Shown here: in pieces, positions 37,609-57,391 of the stretch
Layout of the letters: each line of letters opens with the position of its first letter
Position numbering within the stretch: position 1 is the stretch's first letter
NCBI GenBank assembly: GCA_030248135.1
Contig: JASANC010002279.1
Span: 1 to 64,000, forward strand
Length of the DNA: 64,000 bases
DNA from: Theristus sp. LFF4_11
Lineage: Eukaryota > Nematoda > Chromadorea > Monhysterida > Xyalidae
Direction of reading: 5' to 3'
Notes under the pieces: generated by a model
What the model was told of the DNA's origin: nothing
Databases searched by the model: none
The model's input: only the letters and a program-made list of their open reading frames with translations
Position numbers and translations under genes: made by a program

Positions 37609-39345
37609 GGGTGGCGGAGAACTGAGGGAAGGAGGACTGAGGCCCGGAGGACTGGTCACAGCTCACACGCACGGGCGGAGAACTGAGGGAAGGAGGACTG
37701 AGGCCCCGGAGAACTGATCACCAAATGCGTTTTTGCTTTGTTCCCTGTCCCTATACCTGTTTATTATTAATAATAAATAAATCCTTTTATTTTTAATTAT
37801 TTTTTCATTATGTTCATTTTCAGATTTTTTTTTCCTTGATCCTTCCCTCCCTATCCTTCCCTACTTCCGTCGTTTTTCGCTTCCTTTATGAGCGGTTTTT
37901 TCTATTTCTTCCGTCAGTTTTCAATTTTTTGGTTTGTTTTGTCAAAATAGCCACAGAAATCGAACTGGTCTTCTCCAAAGCCCAACTCCAAAATGAAGTA
38001 AAGTCATCATCATTTCGACGAATTGGTCAGGTCCCCCAGATCACGATTTCCTCGGCCGATTTCGACGATCGACGGCTCAATCAACTCAGCAGGGCATCCG
38101 GAACACGGTGATGTGTCGTTTATGGTTAGTTTTTGTTTCATTCAACAATGGTTCGTGTGCAATAAAAAATTTATGAAAAAACACACAACACCAATTTATG
38201 GTGGTGTGTGATTTTTTCGACTTTCAGAAAACCGCCGAAACAAACCACAAACGACACGTCATCGTGTTCCTGATGCTCTGCTGAGTTGATTGAGCCATCG
38301 ATCGTCGAAATCGGTCGAGCACAGCGCCGGCAGAGTCTCGTGACAGGTCAGCGCACAAGACACATGACGTAAAACGCACGTATTGCCAACACATAACGTC
38401 GCCCAGATCACGATTTCCTCGGCCGATTTCGACGATCGACGGCTCAATCAACTCAGCGGAGCATCCGGAACACGATGATGTGTCGTTTGTGGTATGTTTT
38501 TGTTTCACTGAACATTGGTTGGTGTGCAATAAAAATTTTGTGAAAAAAACACAAAACACCAATTTATTGTGATTTGTGAGTTTTTTCGATCGATCTTTTG
38601 TTGATTTGTGAGCCGTCGATCGTCGAAATCGGCCGAGGAAATCGTGATCTCGGCGACGTTATGTGTTGGCAATACGTGCGTTTTACGTCATGTGTCTTGT
38701 GCGCCAACCTGTCACGGGACTCTGCCGGCGCTGTGCTCGACCGATTTCGACGATCGATAGCTCAATCAACTCAGCAAAGCATCGGGAACACGGTGATATG
38801 TTGTTTGTGGTTTGTTTCGGCGGTTTTGGCAACCAGCACTGGGTCTGTTCCAAAGGCACTTCACAAGCCTTTACAAAACTTTATGATTTCGATATGTTTT
38901 GAAATTTACAAAAGCCTTAAAACGCTTTATTTGCCGATATTGTGACACATATTTTTTTGAAAACTGCTAATTATTTGTGAAAGTTTTGAATACTTACATG
39001 GAAAACTTGATTGTTTATGTCTGAAACGTTCATGTCTACTCTTTCGAATAAAAACATGCTGTATTCAATGTCATATAAACAAATCTGCAATTGTGAGCAA
39101 TAGATCATTTTTTCCATATTAAAAAGTTAAAATTTTATTGAAAACAGCTTAGATACCACGTAAAAGTCTAAATAAACCAAAGCTGAACAACGGTGATGAA
39201 GAAAAACACACAGGTAATAAGAAAAACATGTGGGACTCAGTCCTCCGCTGAGGGCGCATGCGTGGGACTCAGTTTTCCGCGTGACCAGTTCTCCTTCCCT
39301 CAGTTCTCCGTGCTCAGTTCTCCTTCCCTCAGTTCTCCTACAGCC
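37609..39345. mobile_element. Large inverted-repeat element, 9-bp duplication (MULE-like foldback)
   Basis: A perfect 9-bp target duplication, GATGTACGT, lies at 37600-37608 and 39346-39354, the length typical of Mutator-like elements. The termini are imperfect inverted repeats sharing GGAGAACTGAGGGAAGGA. Each arm holds about two copies of a unit of alternating GGAGAACTGAGG and GGAGGACTGAGG words. No transposase is coded. The interior contains several direct and inverted copies of a further block, annotated separately. Confidence 0.85.
38030..38800. repeat. Alternating direct and inverted copies inside the large element
   Basis: A block containing GCCGATTTCGACGATCGA and CTCAATCAACTCAGC occurs in alternating orientation at about 38056-38110 (+), 38268-38335 (-), 38418-38480 (+), 38607-38650 (-) and 38735-38790 (+). 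The copies make a chain of palindromes. Open frames here with PISTIDGSINSA-like peptides are by-products of the repeat. Confidence 0.85.
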
Positions 39346-39554
39346 GATGTACGTTAAGCAGTGCATGAACAAGTAGTGCTACAGTGTAATTGTAGCTCAA
39401 GTTGGAGCACACGCCAAAACTCCCACAGCAACTAAAATCAGCTTTCAACTTTCTTTCAATTCAGGTTTGGGTACAGCATTTTTTGCGCGACGTGCGTGGT
39501 CGACCGATCCTGCACCATCAACCAACGATCGATTCAAAGATCATAAGAACCACG

Positions 39555-41669
39555 ATGGCCCTCTTTATAATCACAATCGTCTATTTCATTTTGATGCTCG
39601 AGCAAATCAGAACTGACCACCTCAGCGAAGACCCTCTAATTAGCGGTGCAGCCGACATCATCAGGAACAAGCGAAACGCACGCGCCACTCGATGGTACGC
39701 CGAGAATCTGCTGCTTCGGGAGCTGCCACCAAACGCCGAAATGAAACAACTGTTGCTTTCGCAGCATAATCAATTTCGTATGATGGTATGTACACGAATA
39801 GTCGGTAACACGTTAAGTGGTACCGTACTCCGGCTTCGACACGATCTTGCTGCAACGTTTGCGATCGTGTCAAGGGTTATGGAAAAGGCAATGGCAAATG
39901 AGCAAATGGTCGTAACGTGGTCGTTGCAATGATTCATTAAGAACAGGGCCGTCTGCAGTGAGATCGTGTCAAGACATGCTACAGTACATACCGTATTCTG
40001 TTGTCCCAGTTTTGGCAACTGAAACTAGAATTCTGAGAATATCCATCATGTTTTCCTATGGGGTTTCGGAAAACTCAACCCAATCGCCTTGTGTTCATGT
40101 GTTCAAATATTGCACAACACTTCCGATATGAAACATGCGATTAGGTTCGGTTACAATTCGTTTTTGTAAGCATTGTAAGCAGTGTGTTCCACTCCAATAA
40201 TTTCATTTTGAAAGATGTTGAAAAACTGCCAACATGTGTGATTTTTTTCCCAACGGGTGATAATTACTTGTGAAACACACTTTCAATTTTCTCTCTTGAC
40301 CACTGGTTTTTCTTCGTGCAAGTTGTCAAGCTGTTGAAGCTGTTACATTCATAATTTATTTTAGACGTATGATTGTGATCATTGGCCCAATTTTAAACAA
40401 TTTCATAATTCTGTTACCCCGAGATGTTTACAATTAACGGAGCGTGTTTGTCATAGATTGTCACGAATTAGATCCTATCATTTGAATAGTCGCCAACTCT
40501 TACACGTGTGCTCGAATAGGCGTTTTTGTGCGTCTGCTGTTTGCTGAGAAAAACAGTCAAAAAAATTTGCGCACAATGGGTGCAGCAAATGTACCGTGCT
40601 CAATTACTCACAACATAGTTTCTCAATGAAAATGAATTGAGCAAACAAGTGCACCCTGTTGATGAGAATGAAACCCGTTACAACGGCAAGGTTTTTGTCA
40701 CCGAATTTTCATTCACAAAATGCTGGCAAAAAGTTGATGAATGCTGGAAATTGGTTGAAACCGGTTTGCCAGAACGTGTAAAATAATAGCTCGGCGGTTG
40801 AATTCAAACAGAATTCCTTCACGGTCCGAAATGCCAAGCAAACTTGACAGATCAGAGCAATCACTGACTGATCACAAATCAATCCGGATTATGTAGGTAC
40901 CGGCGCGCGACATGCGCTACATGTTCTGGACGGAGGACCTCGCACGCTCCGCGCAGAGACACGCGAATCGCTGCGACTTTCGTCACAGCACCGACCGCGT
41001 GCGCACGGGCGAGAACATCTGGGCCGCACCGTACTCCGACTACCGTCAGGCGGTGCACATGTGGTACGCGGAGGTGAACGATCCAAAGTGCAGCTGTCCA
41101 CATTCGTACACGAAATGCTGCGGACACTACACTCAGGTTAGAACTAGAGGAGCATAGTGTGAACTGGATTCTTTACGTTTGGTGCCACTCGTCGGGCTTC
41201 AGTCATTCTGGAACTGACAACCTTCAACGATTTCAATGTTCGCCGTTCCGTGGCACTCGTTCTCAAAAAATGGTTGCGGCAAATAATGGCACGGGTTGCC
41301 GACGGCAATGAACAGCAAGAACAACAAAGTGAAAATGATAACGTGATCGACTTCGTAACCGACCGACCTTCAGAATACACAAACCGTTTTCCCTGTGCCA
41401 TTCTCTGAAACAACTCTCAGGTGGTCTGGTCAAAGTCGTACCGAATGGGCTGTGGCGCAGCGCAGTGCCGCGACATTTGGGGCGTGCGAGGTCGCGGCCA
41501 CCGCTTCGTGCTCGTCTGCCACTACAATCCCTCGGGCAACACGGTGATCGTGTCGCCGAACGGAATGCACGCGTTACCAGCGTTCAAGTTCCAGGACGCA
41601 CAGAACGGCGCGTGCTCCGCGTGCCCGGAAGGACTGCAGAATTGTTACGGTGGAAAGTTGTGCTGGTAA
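39555..41669 (+). CDS. CAP-superfamily secreted protein
   Basis: Three phase-0 exons, 39555-39785, 40897-41136 and 41421-41669, give 239 residues. The ATG at 39555 starts a hydrophobic signal (MALFIITIVYFILML); the frame upstream lacks signal character. The CAP domain begins at LLSQHNQFR and continues with TEDLARSAQRHANRC, RTGENIWAAP, the CAP1 motif GHYTQVVWSKSYRMGCG (split exactly at the exon 2/3 border) and CAP2 VCHYNPSGN. A short cysteine-rich tail (CSACPEG, CYGGKLCW) follows. CAP proteins are secreted and stable, with lipid-binding or signalling roles in some families; the role here cannot be told from sequence. The first intron is 1.1 kb without recognisable repeats. Confidence 0.94.
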
Positions 41670-42365
41670 AAGTCAGTGTCGGAAAACAGTGCACTCAGTT
41701 ACAAACGCCACAGCAATGTCACAAACACACATGCACTTTATGTGATGACACGAGCCCTGCTGCAATATCGCATGTGTGCGTGGGTTGCTCGTGACTGTGC
41801 AACATTTCTGCGTTGTGTAACAGAGTGCGCTGTTTTCAGACTTCTGATTTCACTGAAAAAATGGGGTCGCTTTATGGTGAATTAAATTGAGTGAATCGAT
41901 TGCATGCCATTTAGTACAAGCTCCATACCCAGGGACACCATTTGCACCATTTTTATCGATCAAACCAAGCATGGTTTTAATTTTACACTGTCAATTTTAA
42001 TCAGCCCTTTCCCAACCGCGGTTCACTTTAACATTTTATTTTTTCAAAATATTGTCGATTCGCAGGACTATGGTGCTAGCTATTTTCATGAGTATCGCGC
42101 TTACGTTTTGTTTGTTGAATGTGTTTGCAATTGTTTATTACGAATAAACTGGAATGGAATAAAATGAGTAGACAATGCTTTTGACAAAAAATGCAACCAA
42201 ATGTTTACAGTCAATGTGTGGAGTGAGTGGAGTGGCGAACGAAACAAAAGCAATGCATTGAACCCGAGATTCAGATCACAAGCCAAAATAATCAATCAGC
42301 ATTCAGCACCAGAAAAAACCAAACAAAACAATGTACTCGAAAATACCGGCGCTTTCGAGAATGAG
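41670..42365. other. No gene seen
   Basis: 3' flank of the CAP gene and gap before a small minus-strand gene. AT-rich, no supported feature. Confidence 0.4.
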
Positions 42366-43041
42366 TCATTGATTCGGCGACGACGAAACGTCAGACGAAA
42401 ACGACTTGATCTGAAAATTTGAGTTTGTGAGAGTTGGAAAAAAATAGAGTTTTGTATTTTGCCAAAGGGAAACCACGAAACTTCAGCTGATGGGAAACTG
42501 GGCAACAAGCAAACGCACGTCAGGATCGCTGGCATTGCCGTCAGCGTTGCTTGTCGTTTGTTTCTGCTGTTCGTTTTGCGTGATCGTGATTGCATGCAGT
42601 TCTTCGGTGACCTTGCAAATTGCAATTTACAAAAAAAAATTAAAATGCATTCCGAGAACAACAAAAAAGATTGTGATAAGAAAAAACAAAAAAACGTGAT
42701 AAGTGACTGTTATAACATAATAACAGACATTTTCGACGACGGACGACGACGGCACCGGCGGCGATTGACGAGTTTCGAATTTCGTCAGTCGAACTGAGCG
42801 ACTCGTGCGAGCGCTGCTGGTCTGAAACAATGTCAACAAACTTTCAAGGAAATTTCTTCAACTTGAAAGACAAAAACAAAAAAAACGTCGAAACACAACA
42901 CCAAACGACCTGTCGATCAACGTATTCAGGCATGTAGCCGCGTCGTATCAACGTGAATCGCTCGTTCAGCGACATCGGACGGCGACGACGCGTACCGCCG
43001 CTCTTCTGGTGAACATCTGCTTCGATTTCTGGTGCGGGCAT
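42366..43041 (-). CDS. Small basic protein with SLNERF motif, 3 exons, tentative
   Basis: Minus-strand exons 43041-42910, 42821-42729 and 42410-42366 join in phase 0 at both junctions, each acceptor ending a pyrimidine-rich tract (GTTTCAG, AATTTTCAG). The product from the ATG at 43041 would be 89 residues: an acidic start (MPAPEIEADVHQ), an arginine run, the motif PMSLNERFTLIRRGYMPEY, a Ser/Arg-rich part and a short Ser-rich end. The frame is open upstream of the ATG after an acceptor-like AG, so a 5' exon is possible. SLNERF also occurs near the N-terminus of the mRNA-export factor CHTOP; this short resemblance is not enough to assign a function. Confidence 0.42.
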
Positions 43042-43468
43042 CACAATAACGGATTCGTAAACGTGAACTTCGGTGTGAAGTAGTCGGACGGAAGACAATA
43101 TCACAGCACAATTTGTATTTTTGAATTTTGCTGCCAAGAAGGTAAAAATCAATAAATTAACAATGAATTAATAAGCAATAAATGAACAATAACTTTTCAA
43201 TTAAATTTGATTTCGGTTGTGGATTTCCGTCCGATGTTCAAATTGTCACCTTTTTTACCCATTTTCATTGGTTTTACCCATTCAGGGATTCGATTTTAGA
43301 TTCAAAAATACAATGCTTTTGATTTTTAGAACTACAGTGGGCGCGGCGCGGCAAGCACTTGCAACCGAGCTTTGCAATTGCAACCAACCAGGTTTTGGGC
43401 CAATTTCAAAAATGCCTTACCCGCTGTTTTGCTTCGAATGTTTCACGTTCACAACGACGCATTGTGGT
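43042..43468. other. No gene seen
   Basis: AT-rich gap between the small minus-strand gene and the next hAT-like element. A further 5' exon of the small gene could lie here but none stands out. Confidence 0.35.
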
Positions 43469-44219
43469 TAGGGTTGGCATGGTAAAAATACCGTTTTTTA
43501 CCGGTAAAAAACGCGTATTTATACACGTTTTTTTACCAAGGCAAAAATTGGTGCCTTGAAAAAAAAACGGGAAAAAGACCGCTTCCGTATTTTTCCGTTT
43601 TTTTCGTATTTTTCCGGTTTTTTTAATTTTGGACTGTTAGTTTTTGTAACATTTTTCACTCGTTTCGCAACTTCACTCGTGACTTGTGCTAGTTGTGAAA
43701 TTGACACTGATGTTTTGAAAGAACTGTTAAGCGAGGTGCCAGAATCGGCTGGAGCTGCCGAGCTGAGCTGAAAATGCCAAAAATTCCAAATGTCACTCAA
43801 AATTGTCTTTCTTACACGATTACTGATTTGTTTTCTTTTTGATCTGAACTGACTGAACTGATTCGGTTTAATTGCGTTATTGCAACAAATTGTGTTCCTC
43901 TGTTGTGATCAAAGACTGTCCGGTGAAAATGCTGAAATTTTTTTTGTGTAATTGGTGGAATATAAACGATTGAGCAAAAGATAATGTTCGATCTAACCTT
44001 TTGGGTTTTGAAGCCCAAACAAAATTTATTTTATTTGTTGGTGCACAATATTTTGAACAAAGCATTCTGAAAGCTGTTTTCACAAATCTTGGTTCAAGTT
44101 TACAGTCGGCTGCGAAAAATATGTGTTTTTTACAACTTTTGGCTTTCGTTTTTTTTCTGGTAAAAATACGGGTTTTTTTTACTACGATTTGAAAAAAAAA
44201 CGGTATTTTGCCAACCCTA
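43469..44219. mobile_element. Non-autonomous hAT-like element, 751 bp
   Basis: Starts TAGGGTTGGCA and ends TGCCAACCCTA, a perfect 11-bp inverted repeat. An exact 8-bp duplication, ATTGTGGT, lies at 43461-43468 and 44220-44227. Subterminal sequences repeat TTTTTACCGGTAAAAA-like words. The size and terminal TAGGGTTG match the element at 3632-4362, but the interior differs. No transposase frame. Confidence 0.88.
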
Positions 44220-44331
44220 ATTGTGGTCACGTGTGTGGTCACCCAAAAAACCAACAGCGGTCAACCAACAGATTTTCTAAAGAATGCTGAAATACAAACT
44301 TTTTATTACCAAACTGCAGCATCATTAAGCA

Positions 44332-44597
44332 TACCGTAAAGTCTTGCATATAAGGTCTCCTTATATAAATTTGAAAATCAAAAATTTCTGAAAAAAGTGG
44401 AATTTTGTGTGACAACCTTATAAGTGGGAGGAGGCCTTATAAAGCGAAGATTAGGAATTCCGGGCCTTATAAACGGGTTGGGATTTTGACCCATTCAAAA
44501 TTTTGAATTTTTGGGTTTCCCGCCGTGTGACACTCCGCCCACTTTTGGGTGGGGGTCTTATAAGTGGGAGGAACCTTATATGCAAGACTTTACGGTA
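44332..44597. mobile_element. Palindromic MITE, TA-flanked, about 262 bp
   Basis: Inverted ends CCGTAAAGTCTTGCATATAAGG and its near-complement, each bordered by TA, suggest a TA target site as in the Tc1/mariner/pogo group. Inside, CTTATAAGTGGGAGG and CCTTATAAA words recur in both halves. There is no coding capacity. The class is inferred only from the TA and terminal repeats. Confidence 0.72.
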
Positions 44598-44939
44598 TTT
44601 GGTCTTGGTGACGCTCATCTACAAATTTGTGGTACAATTTTTTGCATGTTTCCACATAGCTTGGCGTCACTAAATACTGCTTTATGAATGCTCTTTTCCT
44701 TGCTTGTCTTGTTGTGATGCGATGCGATGCCAATGACATTTTTGTTTCAGAGAACGAAATATAAAGCGGATTGATTGAGAGAGTGTCAGACTGATAAAAC
44801 ACAACAAACAACATTGAAAAAAGGACGAAGGAGGTGTTGGTGTGAACAGTGGACGTGGTTATAGTGAGTCAGTGGACAGTGACTAGATAGAGTGGACACG
44901 ACAGTTTCGTTATCAGTCTCGCAAGGTGTCGAACATTTG

Positions 44940-46938
44940 ATGGGCGAATTGGCATTTCTATTTCCGTCGGCTGATTTTATTGTTCCCGTTTTCGAGATGA
45001 AATTCCTCGATCTGCTTTCTATCGTGGCAATTGTGTCGACCTATGGATTGTTTCTTTGTGGAATGTGAGTTTGTGGTTTCAGTTCGAGTTTCAATTTTCG
45101 ACGTCGGAATTTTCACCAGAACAACTTCTTTTTGATGGTCTTATTATCACCACAAATTTTCAGTCCAATCTGTCGAAATATCGCTGCGAAAGGCAACACG
45201 GATGGAATCACTCCGGCGCCATTTCTTCTCGGCTCCATTGGGTGATTTTCTTTCATTGATCGTTTCTGGTTTTTTTCTAATTTTCATCTGTAGTTTTCAT
45301 TGCGAACAGCAGTTCATTGTGATCAATCGTTCCACCCAGTGGTTTCTTCTGGCTTCGCTATGGACTGCTGAAAGGCGACAACGCGGTGGTCACCGTGAAC
45401 GTCATCGGATTCGCGTTGCAAGTCGCCTATCTCTCGTTCTACTGGTACTACTGTCGCAATCGGGTGAGGGTGGTGCTTTCACTTCACCATTCCGTAGCCA
45501 GTCTCAGCCAGGTGATTGGATAAAAAATAAAAATTACAAAAACAGTACCGAAGTGTGGCGACACACACACACAAATGAAGAACTGCGTCGTTGGGTGCGT
45601 TTTGAAGAAATCCCTTTTTTCCTTTCCTTAGTGTTCTGAAATTGCACGGTTTTTTAATGTAAAACGTAATAATGTAATGTCGCAAGTAAACTCAATAAAC
45701 TCACGAAGAAAAAAACGGTTTTTAATGTTGGTTGGATCACCAATTCGGCAGGCGGTCAAACGAGACCCGTCAAATATCAGGATGATGTGCCAAAGCTTTA
45801 ACTTATGGGACGTACAGTGGGTCTGCTCTGACCGGATCTGTTTCGACCATGTCTAATTTGACGTAATGCCCACGAATCAGAGCTCCTAAGGGACTGGATT
45901 ATTCAGTGTGTTTTCTTTCACAAACACACCACGATCACCTCCAATCTCAACTGCACCATTTTCCAGAAGACACTCAACCGTCAACTGCTGCTGATCGCTG
46001 CACTCAGTGTCTCAATGCTCTATTACGTCAGCGTCGGTGCGTTGACCAACTTCGAGTCAACACTGAACAACCTTGGTCTCATGTGCGTCGTGTTCAACAT
46101 CCTCAACTTTGGTGCACCACTCGCTGGACTGGTGCGCCATTTTTTTAAATTTTCATTTTGGTTTCCGGAAAGTGAAAACAGACGAGGGAACAGTGCATGA
46201 GAACCATATCATATTATGGGAAGTTTAACTGTGTCCGTTTTCAATCAAATTTGCAAACTGCTTGATGATTGACTGCGCTGAGCTGACAGAACAAACCGGC
46301 GGAGCTCCTCCCAACGTGGGTTCCTGAAACCCGAAGATACGAAATCCGGCACATCCCGTTGTGGTGGACAAGAGCCTGAGAGGGACAGCCTCTAAGCCTC
46401 ATTCTGTCTGGCCCTCGGCACCTGTGATCGGAGCCGTGTCTCGATTTCGTTTCTTTCTCGACTGGTTTCCGAAATCAGAAATTTTTCGTTCCGAAACCAG
46501 AATCCGTTTTTTTCAGTGTAAAGAAACTGCATTTTTAGGCGGACGTACTGCAAACGCGAAGCACAGAGAATCTACCGTTGCCATTGTGCGCTGCGAATCT
46601 GATCGTCTCTTGTCAGTGGTTTCTTTATGGGTCGTTGGTGAACGACAATTACATAAAGGTTGGTGCTGTTTTTTGATCAAAATAATGAGAAAAGCAACAC
46701 AGAACAAACAAAACTTGCCACATGGAAAAATCGGCTTGGTAAGAAATGAGCGTGTCATTAAATTTTAACTTTTTTCAACCTGTTCAGCATTTTGTTGTTG
46801 TTGGAAGTTGGACTTTGATGGTCCATTGTTTCCATGCGTTCCCTTGCGTTGCAGTACCCGAACGTGATCGGTATTGCGCTTTCATTGGTGCAGCTGTCCT
46901 TATTCTTGATTTATCCGAGACGTGTGCACGTCAAATAA
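44940..46938 (+). CDS. SLC50A1: SWEET-family sugar transporter
   Basis: Exons 44940-45064, 45164-45241, 45340-45463, 45967-46131, 46539-46658, 46855-46938; all phases agree, giving 231 residues, the usual SWEET length. Two in-frame ATGs, 44940 and 44997, could start it; the second gives MKFLDLLSIVAIVSTYG, closer to family N-termini. The first MtN3/PQ-loop repeat includes IPICRNI, GNTDGITPAPFLLG and WLRYGLLKGD; the second includes TRSTENLPLPLC, QWFLYGSLVND and YPNVIGIALSL. Seven hydrophobic segments are expected. SWEETs carry sugars across plasma or Golgi membranes by facilitated diffusion. Animals often have one or a few copies. Confidence 0.94.
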
Positions 46939-47849
46939 GCTGTCATCAATAATATTGAAAATTGAACTGAATGAATTTTATGTCCACTTACATTATTTCG
47001 GTGAACTTGACGTTTTTTAACAATTTTTACGGCATCTCACAATCGTTTCACGATTGATCTTGTTTGTTTTGGTTTTTGGTCAGAAATTATCAGCAGCAAT
47101 TATCTTCGCTAGTTTTCAGAAACAAAATAGGTTTGTGGTAGCAGTTCAGCGGGTTGTTTTTTAGTTGCATTACTGCTTTGTGAGACCTTCAGTGTCAGTC
47201 AGTGAGTTTCGCTTGAGTGAAATGTGTTTGTTAAAACCTGTCTGTCACCTTACTTCGCAGAACACGACAAAGCATGCGAAAAACTTCGAAGAGGAGCGAA
47301 TCTTTGACGATAGAATTGTTTTCTTCCGACCCCATTCGTTCTTCCTTCGCCAGCTGGGTATTCTGCCAAAAAGTGACAGGTTTATGAAAATGTCTGTAAT
47401 TCCAGACGGCCTAGTCATATGTTTCACAAGGTTCCATGTTTTTCATATTATTTTCGTGCCGTACGAATATCAAGAAAACAGAAAACGGAACTGTGACACA
47501 ACGCTTTTGGACAACAAAAAAAAACGAAGTTTCTTTTCTGTTTCTCATGTGCATTATTATTTTTTTTACGATTTATGAAATTATTGACGGGTGTTCAGAG
47601 TGTGTGTGGTATAAACGTTATATGGGTCTGGCTGGCTGGACTGGGCTATTGGCACCAACCCAGAAACTATTTACACATTGTCAGGATTGTGAGGCAGGCG
47701 TCAGAGATGTTTCATCGGTCACCATTATGCACAAAAAACAGCAAAATGAACACGGACACTTTTTGACAACACCGATAAACCAAATAGAATGAGTCTGAGA
47801 AGTCTGACTGATCACTTGAAAGTCCAAAAGGCTATTCACAAGTCACAGA
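46939..47849. other. Gap between convergent SWEET and DDX42 genes
   Basis: 3' flanks of two convergent genes, AT-rich. No exon, RNA gene or repeat border is visible. Confidence 0.45.
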
Positions 47850-55901
<8,052 letters not shown>

Positions 55902-57391
55902 TTTTTCTCTTGAAACGAACACGCGCGTTTTATTGCTGTACTTTCGAGACTTTGGAGAGAGCGTTACAGATTACGTTTGTGCTCGCTCATCTTGGTGGAC
56001 CATCTGAGAAAACCTCGATGTAAAGAACATACACGTTTGTTCTGTTGTGCTCAACCACCACATTACATTCACAAAAACTGACATCCAGTCGTTTCATGAT
56101 AGTTTTATACAGTTTCAAATTAACCATATCTTGTGATAAACAAATATTTGGTGTTCTTTTTTGGAACAATTCGGGAATAGATCAATTGAAATAGGTATTG
56201 GATAGCTATTCTACAAAAACTAAAAAAGACACAAATGAATCTATGAAAATAACTTTGTGCTGACCATAAAAACAACGAGCACAACAGATAATCAGTGAAT
56301 ATTTCAATCAAGACAAAATTAATTTTACAGAAAATCTGCCATTTATTAAATGAATAACAATTCTTGATTCGCCTAACGAATAATTAAAATGCACCCATCG
56401 AAAGATACACTTCACGAGCTCACAGTTGGAAACAGGTAAAACAGATGCGAAAACAATAAAAGTAAAACAGTTGCAAACAATGGGGTGTTCTTGACTCGCT
56501 GATTGTGATATTAATAAGAAAAAAGACAGACTATCAGTTTTTAGCACAGTGACACAGAAAACGAAACGCTCTAAGCAATGTTGACAAAACTTTTGATAAA
56601 ATTCTTATAAAAACCAATAACCAGTCGACGAGGCAAGCACAACAATACACCGGTACTGACCGAGAAAAAATCGCATTCAAAAATCCAAAAGTGCTGCATT
56701 TGGCAACGAATCCAAATCAACAACATCAGTTAGGGCCTGCAAGCGACAAAACTGGCAAAAGACACACTAAAAAAATATGCAGTTTACCATTTGCAATTAT
56801 GTAGCCTCTTTTGATTTCCTACTAACAATAAAATGTCAAGAGGAAAAATAATACCAGTAATAAATAATAACCGGTGAAACAATATTGCAAGCAACTTTTC
56901 CGACTTGACTGTTCTTTTCCGACTTGTTCCAAACAATCTTAAACTGTGGCGTGATTGTGAACACATTACCAGTGCGGACGGTGACAAAAAAACAAATGAC
57001 AAATAAAAAACAGAAATTTGCAGCCTTCGTTTGGGGTAGGCAACAAAGGTTTTGGCCATTTTACTGCTATATCGTCGCACAGCAACTAAATTTCTCTGCA
57101 GAAGAATTCTGATAAAAATCAAAAGAATAGATATCATCCAGAACATCCACATAAAAATGTTACAAAAAATAAAAAAATAGACTGTGTGTAAGCTGCAAGG
57201 TTTGCAGAATTTGTAAACGAAATTTCTACGTTTTTCATTCGACGATTCCACAAAAGTGCACGACCGCAATAAAGTGCTGTAAAGTTGCGTAATGTTTTTT
57301 ACCACCTTCAAAACCTCAAAATATTCGGCACAAGACACTCAAACAAAAGTGTCAGCCTCTTCAACTGTTAACTTGTATTTGTATCGTAATA
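55902..57391. other. No gene seen
   Basis: Between the DDX42 start and the stop of the TAFH gene. AT-rich; a long minus-strand open frame at 57338-56784 has the composition of random AT-rich sequence, with hydrophobic and basic runs and no family resemblance. Presumably DDX42 promoter and TAFH-gene 3' flank. Confidence 0.45.

Noticed and set aside
38023..38945. Frames with a repeated PISTIDGSIN-like peptide
   Set aside because: They arise from the alternating repeat blocks inside the 37609-39345 element.
56784..57338. 184-residue minus-strand open frame
   Set aside because: Its residues reflect AT-rich composition (Phe, Leu, Ile, Lys, Arg runs) with no splice partner or motif.
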